The notes below the pieces were generated by a model that did no database searches, had not been told where the DNA came from, and saw nothing but the letters and a program-made list of their open reading frames with translations. DNA of 10,247 bases from an uncultured Erysipelotrichales bacterium (GTDB taxonomy: Bacteria > Bacillota_I > Bacilli_A > Erysipelotrichales > Coprobacillaceae): the NCBI GenBank assembly GCA_934754755.1, contig CAKVJS010000026.1:1-10247 (forward strand), given 5' to 3'. Below, in pieces: positions 1 through 7,432 of the stretch (the first letter of the stretch is position 1; the number at the start of each line of letters is the position of its first letter). A program made the position numbers and the translations under genes.

Positions 1-2
1 CA

Positions 3-167
3 GTTACACATATTTGTCAATCAAAAATTGTCATTACAGTTCTATTTTCGCAAGAAAACATTAAAAATACATCTTATACAAATTTTAAACATAATCTATT
101 GTTGGCATTAGGACTTATCTTTTCATATTATTCATCGCGATATAGCAGTTTTTTTGGTATACTATAA
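3..167 (+). CDS. possible C-terminal tail of an upstream gene (partial, unrecognised)
   Basis: A reading frame enters from the left edge and stays open for 54 codons to a TAA at 165-167, 13 bases before the tilS ATG. In sequence this AT-rich a long open stretch is somewhat unlikely by chance, and the close spacing would suit an operon. The visible tail ends in a hydrophobic, Ser/Tyr/Phe-rich stretch (LLLALGLIFSYYSSRYSSF). I recognise no family. A second frame is also open to 111, and a candidate tilS promoter lies inside the stretch, so it may simply be non-coding. Sequence to the left would decide. Confidence 0.25.
   Translation, partial: VTHICQSKIVITVLFSQENIKNTSYTNFKHNLLLALGLIFSYYSSRYSSFFGIL
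102..131 (+). promoter_or_regulatory. candidate promoter of the tilS-hpt-ftsH operon
   Basis: TTGGCA (102-107) and TATTAT (126-131) are separated by 18 bases and would start transcription near 138, about 40 bases before tilS. A competing extended -10 (TGGTATACT, 155-163) lies closer, but its start point would leave almost no leader before the SD. Both are calls by eye in AT-rich DNA. Confidence 0.3.
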
Positions 168-180
168 ACGGGTGATATTC

Positions 181-1419
181 ATGAAACTAGATGTTTCGGC
201 TTTGTGTGATAGAAAATTGTATATTGTCGGTGTATCGGGGGGTGTTGATTCAATGGCTTTGTTAGATATGTTACACCAACAAGGATATTCGCTACATGTT
301 TGTCATGTAAATTATCATTTGCGCCACGATAGTGATGAGGATATGCAAGTTGTACAATCGTATTGTCTGCAAAATCAAATTCCCTATTCTATTAAAGAGG
401 TTAATAAGGAGTCCTATCAAAAGGGAAATTTTCAAAATCAAGCGCGTGTTATCCGATATACTTTTTTTTATACGATAGGTAGGCAAGTTGGCACAGATAC
501 AGTACTTATCGGACATCATTTAGATGATCAATTAGAAACCGTGTATATGCAACAAAGTCGCAATATAAATGGTTTATTGGGCATTCAATCCCCCAGCTAT
601 GTACATAATATGACAATTATTCGCCCGCTATTACAGGTCTGTAAACAGGAGTTGTATGCGTATTGTCAGGACAATAAAATACCATATCATGAAGACTATA
701 CGAATTTTCAAACCGATTTTACCAGAGATTATGTTCGTAATGTAATTATGGGTACTTTAACCCAACAACAAAAACAAGAATTATTGGCTACTTCTGCTAA
801 GCATAATGCCCAGTACAAAAAGTTATGTAAAGAAGCAAATAAGTATTTCCAAAGGTATGATAGGCAGGGGTATATAAATATTGCAGAGGTGCCAGAATAC
901 TTACTAGAAACAATTATCTACTATATGATCCAACAAAAATGTGACCCTACGCGTATTACCAAGACATTAATACAAGAGATTATAAAACAAATCTATAGTA
1001 CTAAGCCAAATATACAAGTTTCTTTACCGCTTAATATTCTGTTCATAAAAGAATATGATAATATATACATTTCAAAATTGGAAAGGAAAGCTGAATATTG
1101 TTTAAAATATGGCGATTTGGTGTATGATAAACATGATTATTTTAGTCTTAGAGATCATGGACCAGAGGATGCTGGGGTGTATCTAAGTCGATCAGATTTT
1201 CCGATAACGATCCGTTCATCGCAACCAGGTGATACTATAGTAACAAGTGGTGGCCGTAAGAAAATAGCGCGTTTATTTATCAATGCGAAGGTTCCCAAAC
1301 ACCTACGTCAAACTTGGCCGATTGTAACTCGCAGGGATGGAACCATTGTCTTAGTGCCACTTCTTGCAAAAAATATTAACTATTTGTATTTGAAACCTAA
1401 TTTATTTGTGATAAAATGA
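181..1419 (+). CDS. tilS: tRNA(Ile)-lysidine synthase TilS
   Basis: TilS ligates lysine to C34 of the CAU-anticodon tRNA-Ile using ATP, so that the tRNA reads AUA codons; it is a cytoplasmic, normally essential enzyme. The PP-loop ATP pyrophosphatase signature SGGVDS is at residues 19-24, followed by CHVNYHLR and a GHHLDDQLET segment typical of the family. The end carries the TilS C-terminal domain (GGRKKIARLFINAKVPKHLR and following). The length of 412 aa is close to that of other Bacillota TilS proteins. I chose ATG 181 over an in-frame upstream start at 154 because GGTGAT (171-176) gives an SD just before it, and TilS proteins normally begin a few residues before this PP-loop. The hpt gene follows after 23 bases in the usual Bacillota order, so co-transcription is likely. 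Confidence 0.95.
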   Translation: MKLDVSALCDRKLYIVGVSGGVDSMALLDMLHQQGYSLHVCHVNYHLRHDSDEDMQVVQSYCLQNQIPYSIKEVNKESYQKGNFQNQARVIRYTFFYTIGRQVGTDTVLIGHHLDDQLETVYMQQSRNINGLLGIQSPSYVHNMTIIRPLLQVCKQELYAYCQDNKIPYHEDYTNFQTDFTRDYVRNVIMGTLTQQQKQELLATSAKHNAQYKKLCKEANKYFQRYDRQGYINIAEVPEYLLETIIYYMIQQKCDPTRITKTLIQEIIKQIYSTKPNIQVSLPLNILFIKEYDNIYISKLERKAEYCLKYGDLVYDKHDYFSLRDHGPEDAGVYLSRSDFPITIRSSQPGDTIVTSGGRKKIARLFINAKVPKHLRQTWPIVTRRDGTIVLVPLLAKNINYLYLKPNLFVIK

Positions 1420-1442
1420 ATTGACTTAGGGGAGTGAGTATA

Positions 1443-1973
1443 ATGCATCAAGATATAAAAGAAATATTATATACCGGTGAAGAAATTGAACAAAAATGTA
1501 AAGAATTAGCCCAACAAATAGATAAAGATTACGCAGGCCAAACAATACTTTTAGTTGGTTTGTTAAAAGGATCAATCCCTTTTATGGCTCAATTATCAAA
1601 ATATTTACAAACGGAAGTTCGTTTTGATTATATGAAGGTAAGCAGTTATGAAGGAACAGAGTCAAAGACACTGGTTGTTAAACAGGACTTAGAAGAGGAT
1701 GTTATTGGGCAAAATATCCTGATTGTTGAAGATATTTTAGATACTGGAAAAACATTAAAAAATGTACAGGAAATGTTGGAAAAAAGAAATGCAAAAAGTG
1801 TTAAAATAGTCACCTTGTTAGATAAAGAAGAGGGGCGCATTTATCCGATGCAAGCACACTATGTAGGCTTTAAAATTCCAAAACACTTCGTTGTCGGATA
1901 TGGCTTGGATTTTAATGAAAGATATCGCCAATTACCATATGTCGGGATCTTAAAAGAAGATTGTTATAAATAG
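1443..1973 (+). CDS. hpt: hypoxanthine phosphoribosyltransferase
   Basis: Hpt converts hypoxanthine (and usually guanine) with PRPP to IMP (GMP) and pyrophosphate in cytoplasmic purine salvage. The PRPP-binding motif of type I phosphoribosyltransferases is clear at residues 93-104 (LIVEDILDTGKT). The LLKGSIPFMAQL segment nearer the N-terminus fits the flexible-loop side of the fold, and FKIPKHFVVGYGLDFNERYR near the C-terminus is typical of bacterial Hpt. The length is 176 aa, normal for the family. ATG 1443 is preferred to the in-frame GTG at 1434 because AGGGGAG (1428-1434) sits 8 bases before the ATG and overlaps the GTG. It lies between tilS and ftsH, a conserved Bacillota arrangement. 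Confidence 0.95.
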   Translation: MHQDIKEILYTGEEIEQKCKELAQQIDKDYAGQTILLVGLLKGSIPFMAQLSKYLQTEVRFDYMKVSSYEGTESKTLVVKQDLEEDVIGQNILIVEDILDTGKTLKNVQEMLEKRNAKSVKIVTLLDKEEGRIYPMQAHYVGFKIPKHFVVGYGLDFNERYRQLPYVGILKEDCYK

Positions 1974-1986
1974 ATAAGGAGAGCGT

Positions 1987-3933
1987 ATGAATAATAAACA
2001 AGGATTAATGAAATCAATATTACCATGGGTACTTGTGTTACTATTATTCGTTGGTGGCTATTCTATTTTCTACGGTGGTAGTTCCCATGAAATCAAGTAC
2101 AATGAATTTATGGATATCGTAGAAAATAAACAAATTAAAGAATTAGAAATAGTCCCATCGAGCTTAGTAGTAGAAGTTAATGGTACGTATATAAAGGACA
2201 ACAAAGCGAAGGCACAAAAGTTTACGACTAAAGTACCTCGCACAGATCTAGAGATGGATTCTTTAATAAGCGTTTTGCAACAAAAGAATGTTAAAATGAC
2301 CGTTGTAGATGCCAATGAAAGAAATCGGGTCATGGATGTATTTATATCGCTACTTCCTTATGTAATTTTACTAGCCGGTATGTTTTTTGCATTTCGTATG
2401 ATTGCAAGCCAAGGAGGGAATGCAAAAGCATTTGATTTCGGAAATTCTCGTGCCAAACTACAAAAGAATGAAAAGACAAAATTTGATGATGTGGCAGGGG
2501 CTGATGAAGAAAAAGAGGAATTATCAGAATTGGTTTCCTTCTTAAAGCAACCTAAAAAATTTGTTGCTATGGGTGCAAAAATACCGCGTGGGGTACTCTT
2601 AGTAGGACCACCAGGAACGGGTAAAACTTTACTCGCAAGAGCGGTTGCAGGAGAAGCTAGTGTACCATTTTATTCTATTTCCGGTTCTGAATTTGTGGAA
2701 ATGTTTGTTGGTGTAGGGGCCGGGCGTGTACGTGACATGTTTAAAAAAGCCAAACAATCGGCTCCTTGTATTATATTTATTGATGAAATTGATGCTGTTG
2801 GACGTCAAAGAGGTGCCGGTATGGGTGGTGGCCATGATGAACGGGAACAAACATTAAATCAATTATTAGTAGAAATGGATGGTTTTAGTGGTAGCGAGGG
2901 TATTATCATACTAGCTGCAACAAACCGTGCAGATGTTCTTGATCCAGCTTTATTACGACCTGGTCGATTTGACCGTCAAATTCAAGTCGCAAATCCAGAT
3001 AAGGCAGCTCGTACGGAAATATTAAAAGTGCACGCTAGAAACAAACAGTTTGAACCAGATGTTAAGTTTGAAAACATCGCAAAGCGAACACCTGGATTTA
3101 GTGGGGCTGAATTAGCCAATGTTTTAAATGAGGCGGCTTTATTAGCTGTAAGACAGGATCATACACTAATTAGTATGGATGATATTGATGAGGCAGTTGA
3201 CCGAGTAATGGGTGGACCAGCTAAAAAATCAAGAAAATATACAGAAAGAGAACGTCGCCTAGTAGCCTATCATGAATCCGGTCATGCGGTTATGGGATTA
3301 ACGTTAAAAGATGCTAATCAAGTACAAAAGGTAACGATTATACCGCGTGGACAAGCGGGTGGATATAACTTAATGACACCTAAGGAAGAAACCTATTTCC
3401 AAACAAAAAAACAATTACAAGCAACCATTGCAGGATATATGGGTGGTCGTGTTGCGGAGGAAGTTTTCTTTGGTGATGTAAGTTCTGGGGCACATAATGA
3501 CATCGAACAGGCAACTCGTATCGCTCGTTTGATGGTAACGGAATTAGGTATGTCAGAATTAGGGTTTATTAAATATGCATCCAGTCAGAACTCTGTCTTC
3601 TTAGGTCGCGATTATACGCAAACGAATAATGAACATTCTGGTGAAACAGCGCATGAGATTGATAAACAAGTACGTAAAATTATTGATGCATGTTATATGA
3701 AAACACAAGAAGTAATTGCCACACACAAAGATAAATTAATTGTCATTGCAGAGGCTTTACTAGAGTACGAAACATTAACTGGTGAACAAATAGAAAGTTT
3801 ATATCATACAGGTAAAATGCCAGCTGAAAAGAAAAAAGATAGTAATGATACAAAGAGTGAATCTGGACAAGACGACACACCAAAAGAAAATATCTTTGAA
3901 AAACAAGATGATTTATTGGATGATATGAAATAA
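1987..3933 (+). CDS. ftsH: ATP-dependent zinc metalloprotease FtsH
   Basis: FtsH is a membrane-anchored hexameric AAA+ protease that degrades damaged membrane proteins and short-lived regulators. Visible in order: a first membrane segment near residues 10-29; a short extracytoplasmic domain; a second membrane segment near residues 117-137; the AAA+ module with Walker A GPPGTGKT (207-214), Walker B IIFIDEID (262-269) and a second region of homology ([20 protein letters not shown]); then the M41 peptidase zinc motif HESGH (429-433) with a downstream Asp in HNDIEQAT as likely third ligand. The C-terminal tail is hydrophilic and acidic/lysine-rich. The length of 648 aa is normal. AAGGAG (1976-1981) lies 5 bases before the ATG, and hpt ends 13 bases upstream, so it is probably the last gene of the operon. 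Confidence 0.97.
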   Translation: MNNKQGLMKSILPWVLVLLLFVGGYSIFYGGSSHEIKYNEFMDIVENKQIKELEIVPSSLVVEVNGTYIKDNKAKAQKFTTKVPRTDLEMDSLISVLQQKNVKMTVVDANERNRVMDVFISLLPYVILLAGMFFAFRMIASQGGNAKAFDFGNSRAKLQKNEKTKFDDVAGADEEKEELSELVSFLKQPKKFVAMGAKIPRGVLLVGPPGTGKTLLARAVAGEASVPFYSISGSEFVEMFVGVGAGRVRDMFKKAKQSAPCIIFIDEIDAVGRQRGAGMGGGHDEREQTLNQLLVEMDGFSGSEGIIILAATNRADVLDPALLRPGRFDRQIQVANPDKAARTEILKVHARNKQFEPDVKFENIAKRTPGFSGAELANVLNEAALLAVRQDHTLISMDDIDEAVDRVMGGPAKKSRKYTERERRLVAYHESGHAVMGLTLKDANQVQKVTIIPRGQAGGYNLMTPKEETYFQTKKQLQATIAGYMGGRVAEEVFFGDVSSGAHNDIEQATRIARLMVTELGMSELGFIKYASSQNSVFLGRDYTQTNNEHSGETAHEIDKQVRKIIDACYMKTQEVIATHKDKLIVIAEALLEYETLTGEQIESLYHTGKMPAEKKKDSNDTKSESGQDDTPKENIFEKQDDLLDDMK

Positions 3934-3934
3934 T

Positions 3935-3970
3935 AAAAAACAAGTAATCTAACAATTACTTGTTTTTTTT
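3935..3970. terminator. bidirectional terminator between ftsH and the Rrf2 gene
   Basis: CAAGTAAT (3941-3948) and ATTACTTG (3955-3962) form a perfect stem with a 6-base loop. It is flanked by six A on the left and eight T on the right, so it can work as an intrinsic terminator for both convergent genes. The loop holds the TAG stop codon of the Rrf2 gene, whose last codons are part of the stem. Confidence 0.9.
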
Positions 3971-4380
3971 GCTTCATTTATAATTTGTTGAAGGTTAATT
4001 TTTTTAAGTTTTCGTAGATAATCCTCTTCTGCGATATGTAAGGAATCAATTATCATTGTTTCCGTCTCTTCAAATCGATACTCAGGAAATACTTTATGGA
4101 TTAACTGTGTACTTTCAATAAAATGTTCTTTTCCCTCTATTGCTAAAAAAATATCGTATAAAGATATATCTTTGGTATCCTTATTTAATACAAAACCACC
4201 AAGTTTACTAGCCTTTGATGATATTAGACCAGAAACAACTAATTGCCTAGTGATTTTTTTTAAGTATGAATCAGAAATATTGAGACGTTGACTTAATTCA
4301 TGGCTTTTCATTGGTCCTTCATTTCCCTTGATTAATAATACTATACATAAAGCTTGTTCAAAACTTTGACGTATTTTCAT
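3949..4380 (-). CDS. Rrf2-family winged-helix transcriptional regulator (no cysteine triad)
   Basis: This 143-aa protein has the length and layout of Rrf2 regulators, which bind DNA as dimers. The N-terminus (MKIRQSFEQALCIVLLI) and helix-turn-helix (SHELSQRLNISDSYLKKITR) are followed by a wing ending in GGFVLNKDTKDISLYDIFLA, the Rrf2 pattern. Fe-S Rrf2 proteins such as IscR and NsrR carry three cysteines near residues 90-105. Here the only cysteines are at 12 and at the last residue (143), so a classical Fe-S sensor is unlikely and the signal is unknown. The gene converges on ftsH and diverges from the YhgE/Pip gene. Its promoter lies inside one copy of a 39-bp element repeated before that gene, suggesting autoregulation and control of the neighbour. 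The SD (GGGG, 4388-4391 on this strand) is modest. Confidence 0.85.
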   Translation of the reverse strand: MKIRQSFEQALCIVLLIKGNEGPMKSHELSQRLNISDSYLKKITRQLVVSGLISSKASKLGGFVLNKDTKDISLYDIFLAIEGKEHFIESTQLIHKVFPEYRFEETETMIIDSLHIAEEDYLRKLKKINLQQIINEAKKTSNC

Positions 4381-4413
4381 CCTGTATCCCCATTTCTACA
4401 TTTTTAGTTTAAC

Positions 4414-4455
4414 TGTATAAACATAATTTATACATAGAATTATCAAATAATTCTA
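4414..4455. repeat. two abutting perfect palindromes in the leader of the Rrf2 gene
   Basis: TGTATAAA/TTTATACA (4414-4421 and 4427-4434, 5-base spacer) is followed immediately by TAGAATTAT/ATAATTCTA (4435-4443 and 4447-4455, 3-base spacer). Both dyads are perfect. They lie between the Rrf2 start codon and its inferred transcription start near 4454, so they may act as DNA operators or as two consecutive hairpins at the 5' end of the mRNA. Confidence 0.6.
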
Positions 4456-4457
4456 GA

Positions 4458-4496
4458 GATATTATATATCCATAGATGCATATTGTCCATAGAAAA
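4458..4496. promoter_or_regulatory. 39-bp operator-like element, copy 1
   Basis: This 39-bp stretch matches 4964-5002 at 36 of 39 positions, in the same orientation. Its core (4470-4492) is an imperfect dyad, CCATAGAT, 7 bases, GTCCATAG. It overlaps the -35 and spacer of the Rrf2 promoter, where a bound repressor would block transcription. The link to the Rrf2 protein is inferred from position. Confidence 0.65.
4461..4489 (-). promoter_or_regulatory. promoter of the Rrf2 gene
   Basis: Read on the - strand: TGGACA (-35, 4489-4484), 17 bases, TATAAT (-10, 4466-4461). The expected start is near 4454, giving a leader of about 75 bases. The whole promoter lies inside copy 1 of the repeated 39-bp element. 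Confidence 0.65.
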
Positions 4497-4566
4497 ATTA
4501 AAAAATTTTTTTGAGCAATTGAAGTTTGATTATCATAGTTAAACATAACTAAAGGATACTCTTTTT

Positions 4567-4608
4567 AAAAAAATAAACCAATAGAAAAATATAATTGATT
4601 TCTACTGG
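4567..4608 (-). terminator. intrinsic terminator on the - strand upstream of the Rrf2 gene
   Basis: Read on the - strand, CCAGTAGAAA pairs with TTTCTATTGG (10 bp, one G-U; 4608-4599 with 4587-4578), followed by TTTATTTTTTT (4577-4567). No recognisable gene ends here on this strand. It therefore fits as the outer end, or read-through stop, of the small transcript that starts near 4777, insulating the Rrf2 promoter. Confidence 0.65.
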
Positions 4609-4689
4609 CAAGTATCAAGATGTATCAAAAGCATCTAAATAAAGCAAATTTCTTTTTTAGACATAAAAGCATACTTTTCTGCATATAAG

Positions 4690-4777
4690 AAAAAAAGAAG
4701 TATGATCAGCTTCTTTTCTTCGTGGGGTATATGCCCCTATGTGTGTTATCGGTAGATAAGCTATAGATCTTACCTAC
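4690..4777 (-). ncRNA. candidate small RNA with its own promoter and terminator
   Basis: A consensus-like - strand promoter would start transcription at about 4777. The predicted RNA of about 88 nt begins directly with hairpin A (GTAGGTAAG with CTTATCTAC, one mismatch; 4777-4769 with 4760-4752). It continues with hairpin B (GGGG/CCCC, 4737-4734 with 4727-4724) and ends in AAAAGAAG/CTTCTTTT (4717-4710 with 4700-4693) running into a seven-U tract (4696-4690). Read-through would reach a second terminator at 4567-4608. No ORF with an SD is present. It matches no RNA family I recognise. It lies between the divergent Rrf2 and YhgE/Pip genes; it could act in trans, or be a leader whose regulated gene has been lost. 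Confidence 0.5.
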
Positions 4778-4783
4778 AAATCT

Positions 4784-4812
4784 AATATATACTACCTATC
4801 CATTTGTGTCAA
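4784..4812 (-). promoter_or_regulatory. strong - strand promoter of the candidate small RNA
   Basis: Read on the - strand: TTGACA (4812-4807), 17 bases, TATATT (4789-4784). The -35 is a perfect consensus, the spacing is ideal and the -10 matches 5 of 6. No protein gene starts within 300 bases downstream, so the promoter calls for a non-coding transcript. Confidence 0.65.
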
Positions 4813-4910
4813 CCCTTTCATAGCTATCTAGCTTATGAACTAATTGAACTTCTATTTCGATACATTGAGACATTATCATTTTCCAATCATATAAATGTAT
4901 TAAAGTGAAT

Positions 4911-4946
4911 TAAAAGTCTTGACTTTTATTGTGATAGGATTATAAT
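4911..4946 (+). promoter_or_regulatory. promoter of the YhgE/Pip gene, with a palindrome over the -35
   Basis: TTGACT (4919-4924), 16 bases, TATAAT (4941-4946); expected start near 4953, leader of about 78 bases. An 8-bp perfect dyad, TAAAAGTC TT GACTTTTA (4911-4928), straddles the -35 and could bind a second regulator. Copy 2 of the 39-bp element begins about 10 bases after the predicted start. Confidence 0.65.
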
Positions 4947-4963
4947 ACTCCTTGTATACTTTA

Positions 4964-5002
4964 GATATTATATATCCATAGATGTATATTATCTATAGAA
5001 AA
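4964..5002. promoter_or_regulatory. 39-bp operator-like element, copy 2
   Basis: It matches copy 1 at 36 of 39 positions. Its core (4976-4998) is the better dyad, with CCATAGAT and ATCTATAG around a 7-base spacer (7 of 8 arm positions symmetrical), a size usual for Rrf2-family sites. It lies just downstream of the YhgE/Pip promoter and ends 28 bases before the start codon, a position suited to repression by roadblock. Confidence 0.65.
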
Positions 5003-5030
5003 TGGATAAAAGAAAGGGTGGGAATTAGAA

Positions 5031-7364
5031 ATGAAAGAGGAATGGAAAAAAATATTTCAAAGTAAGTGGATAGCAGTTGTGTTAGTCGCTATTATAACCA
5101 TTCCTAGTATATATGCATGCGTATTTCTAGGATCATTATGGGATACTTATGGTAATACTGGAAACCTTCCTGTAGCAGTAGTCAATGACGATAAGAGTGT
5201 TACGTATCAAAAGAAAGAGTTACATGTCGGTAATGATCTTGTTAAAAAGTTAAAAGAAAACAAATCGTTCGATTTTCTATTTACAAGTCAAAAAGAAGCA
5301 AAAAAGGGATTGGAAGATGGCAAGTATTATATGATTATTGCGATTCCAGAGGATTTCTCTAAAAATGCAACAACATTATTAGATACAAATCCTAAAAAGA
5401 TGAAATTGCATTATACTACTAATCCTGGTGCAAACTTTATTGCTTCTAAAATGGGAGATACAGCTGTAACTAAAATCAAGGAACAAGTTTCTGCGGAAGT
5501 TACTAAATCTTATGCAGAAACAGTATTTGACCAAATAGGAACTGTATCTAATGGCTTTATGAATGCAGGCAATGGAGCGAATGAATTATCGCAGGGAGTT
5601 GGAAAACTAGCAGATGGTAATAAAACGATTGCGGAAAATCTACAAAAGCTAGCAACCAGTTCATTAGCCTTTGAAGATGGAGCAACTACACTGCATAAGG
5701 GAATTCAAACCTATACAAATGGTGTAACAACGGCCTATCAAGGAGCAACTACCTTAAATGGTGGATTACAAACATTGCAACAAAAATCAGGTGTCTTAAA
5801 AAATGGAGTAGATCAATTGATGCAAGGGGCATCCACTTTAGAACAAGGAATTATGGCGTATACAGGTGGTGTAAGCACGGCACAACAGGGAACACAACAA
5901 TTGGTTACCAATAGTGCGCCATTATTAAATGGAATTTCTACCTTAGCTAGTGGAACGAAGCAATTGCATTCTGGTAGTTCATCCATTGTTACAGGACAAG
6001 AAAATTTGTCTAGTGGGATGACAACAATCAATCAAAGCATTAATGGGTATGTAACGTTTTATCAAATGTTAGCAGCGAATGAACAAACAAAAGCATACGC
6101 AACAGAATTATTACAAAACGGTCTTTCTAAAGAGGTAGTAATGCAATTAACAGGTGGTAAACAAGCAATTGCACTGCCTTCTGCACAAGGGTTACTACAA
6201 CAAGTGAATAGTAGTATTACTACAATGCAAACCGGAATTAATCAACAATTATTACCGGGAGCAAGGAAATTACAAACGGGGCTAGATCAATTAGAAACAT
6301 CGATTACGACATCATTGCAGCCAGGATTGCAACAATATACAGGTGCTGTTAGCACACTAAATGATGGGTTGCAACAAATGAATAATAACTCGCAAGCATT
6401 GGTTACTGGAAGTAATCGTTTAACAAGTGGAATTGGTTCCTTGTCACAACAAACACCAATCTTAATTACTGGTATTGATTCGCTTGCTAGTGGATCAAAG
6501 AGTTTACAACAAGGGATGCAAACATTAAACAATTCCAATGGTCAATTAGTAAATGGGATGTCTACACTGTCTAATGGTGCCTCTCAAATGGGACAAGGAG
6601 CTGGACAATTAGCACAAGGATCAACAACGCTAGGTAGTGGTTTAGAAACAGCAAAAACCGGGGTAAATACTTTACGTGATGGATTGCTGGATGGAGCAAC
6701 ACAAAGTAAGATCGACACAACAAATAAAACACTTTCGATGCTTTCTTCTCCGGTAACGACAGTACATGATGAAATATCTACTTCAAAAAATAATGGACAT
6801 GCTATGGCACCATATATGATGAGTGTCGCCTTGTATGTAGCAGGAATCTCATTTTCTATGATTTATCCATTAGTAGAGAAAAAAATAAAAAATGCCTTCC
6901 AATATTGGTTATCAAAATCTAGTGTTATGTATATGGTTTCTACCGTAGGGGCAATTGTTATGGTAACAAGTATGCTTATATTTAATGGATTTGAACCAGA
7001 ACATTTAGTAAGTACGTATTTATTTGCTATATTGGTAGCGGCCGCCTTTATGTCTCTTATAACCTTAATTGCTATGGCACTAGGTAAGGTAGGAAGTTTC
7101 TTACTACTTATATTTATGGTTATTAACTTAGGAAGCTCAGCTGGAACATATCCAACCGAAACATTAGGCCCTATTTCTAAAATATTACATCCATTCGTAC
7201 CTTATACGTATAGTGTTGATGGATTTAGAAAATTAATAGGAATGAGTAATATGTCGATTATGTATGAAACAGTAATCTTTATTATCATGTTTATTGTTTG
7301 TTCATCGTTAACTTTCTTGTATCTTAAACGAAAAGAAAAAGGTGAACAGCTAATCGCAAAGTAG
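5031..7364 (+). CDS. YhgE/Pip-family membrane protein
   Basis: This 777-aa protein has the architecture of the YhgE/Pip family (named after the lactococcal phage infection protein; related to EsaA of type VII secretion). One membrane segment near residues 14-34 is followed by a domain with PVAVVNDDKSVTYQKKEL and GLEDGKYYMIIAIPEDFSKN, both typical of the family. A long extracytoplasmic region rich in Gly, Gln, Thr and Ser follows (about 175-560), then about five membrane segments from residue 595 to 764, like the ABC-2-type membrane domain. The biochemical role of the family is unsettled. AAAGGGTGGG (5013-5022) lies 8 bases before the ATG. Such genes often sit beside a regulator; here the divergent partner is Rrf2-type. 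No terminator is visible directly after the stop, so the small ORF at 7433 may be read through from here. Confidence 0.88.
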   Translation: MKEEWKKIFQSKWIAVVLVAIITIPSIYACVFLGSLWDTYGNTGNLPVAVVNDDKSVTYQKKELHVGNDLVKKLKENKSFDFLFTSQKEAKKGLEDGKYYMIIAIPEDFSKNATTLLDTNPKKMKLHYTTNPGANFIASKMGDTAVTKIKEQVSAEVTKSYAETVFDQIGTVSNGFMNAGNGANELSQGVGKLADGNKTIAENLQKLATSSLAFEDGATTLHKGIQTYTNGVTTAYQGATTLNGGLQTLQQKSGVLKNGVDQLMQGASTLEQGIMAYTGGVSTAQQGTQQLVTNSAPLLNGISTLASGTKQLHSGSSSIVTGQENLSSGMTTINQSINGYVTFYQMLAANEQTKAYATELLQNGLSKEVVMQLTGGKQAIALPSAQGLLQQVNSSITTMQTGINQQLLPGARKLQTGLDQLETSITTSLQPGLQQYTGAVSTLNDGLQQMNNNSQALVTGSNRLTSGIGSLSQQTPILITGIDSLASGSKSLQQGMQTLNNSNGQLVNGMSTLSNGASQMGQGAGQLAQGSTTLGSGLETAKTGVNTLRDGLLDGATQSKIDTTNKTLSMLSSPVTTVHDEISTSKNNGHAMAPYMMSVALYVAGISFSMIYPLVEKKIKNAFQYWLSKSSVMYMVSTVGAIVMVTSMLIFNGFEPEHLVSTYLFAILVAAAFMSLITLIAMALGKVGSFLLLIFMVINLGSSAGTYPTETLGPISKILHPFVPYTYSVDGFRKLIGMSNMSIMYETVIFIIMFIVCSSLTFLYLKRKEKGEQLIAK
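5556..6710 (+). repeat. internal low-complexity repeat region of the YhgE/Pip protein
   Basis: Residues of about 176-560 consist of short units with recurring L-x-x-G spacing (GANELSQGVGKLADG, GISTLASGTKQLHSG, GIDSLASGSKSLQQG). A longer unit headed by YTxGVTT/YTGGVST/YTGAVST starts at residues 228, 277 and 436; the first two are 49 residues apart. The pattern suggests a helical stalk grown by duplication. Base composition stays like that of the neighbours. Confidence 0.7.
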
Positions 7365-7367
7365 CAA

Positions 7368-7396
7368 TTGTATCCTTCAATCATCCATGATATACT
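7368..7396 (+). promoter_or_regulatory. promoter of the 26-aa small protein gene
   Basis: TTGTAT (7368-7373), 17 bases, TATACT (7391-7396); expected start near 7403, about 30 bases before the small ORF and starting directly after the YhgE/Pip stop codon. Confidence 0.5.
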
Positions 7397-7432
7397 TAGA
7401 AAGTGAATTCGACTTTGGTAAGGACTAAAACG

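Noticed and set aside
3743..3955. - strand ORF opposite the end of ftsH
   Set aside because: It overlaps the conserved ftsH coding sequence and the terminator and has no convincing SD or domain.
4612..4686. Possible 19-codon peptide on the - strand after the candidate sRNA terminator
   Set aside because: No SD precedes the ATG, which directly follows a U-rich terminator tail; the composition is ordinary AT-rich noise.
5813..6538. Cysteine-rich - strand ORFs of 72 and 83 codons opposite the YhgE/Pip gene
   Set aside because: They lie opposite the Gly/Gln/Thr repeat region; their Cys/Pro/Val composition is what antisense reading of those repeated codons gives, and neither has start signals.
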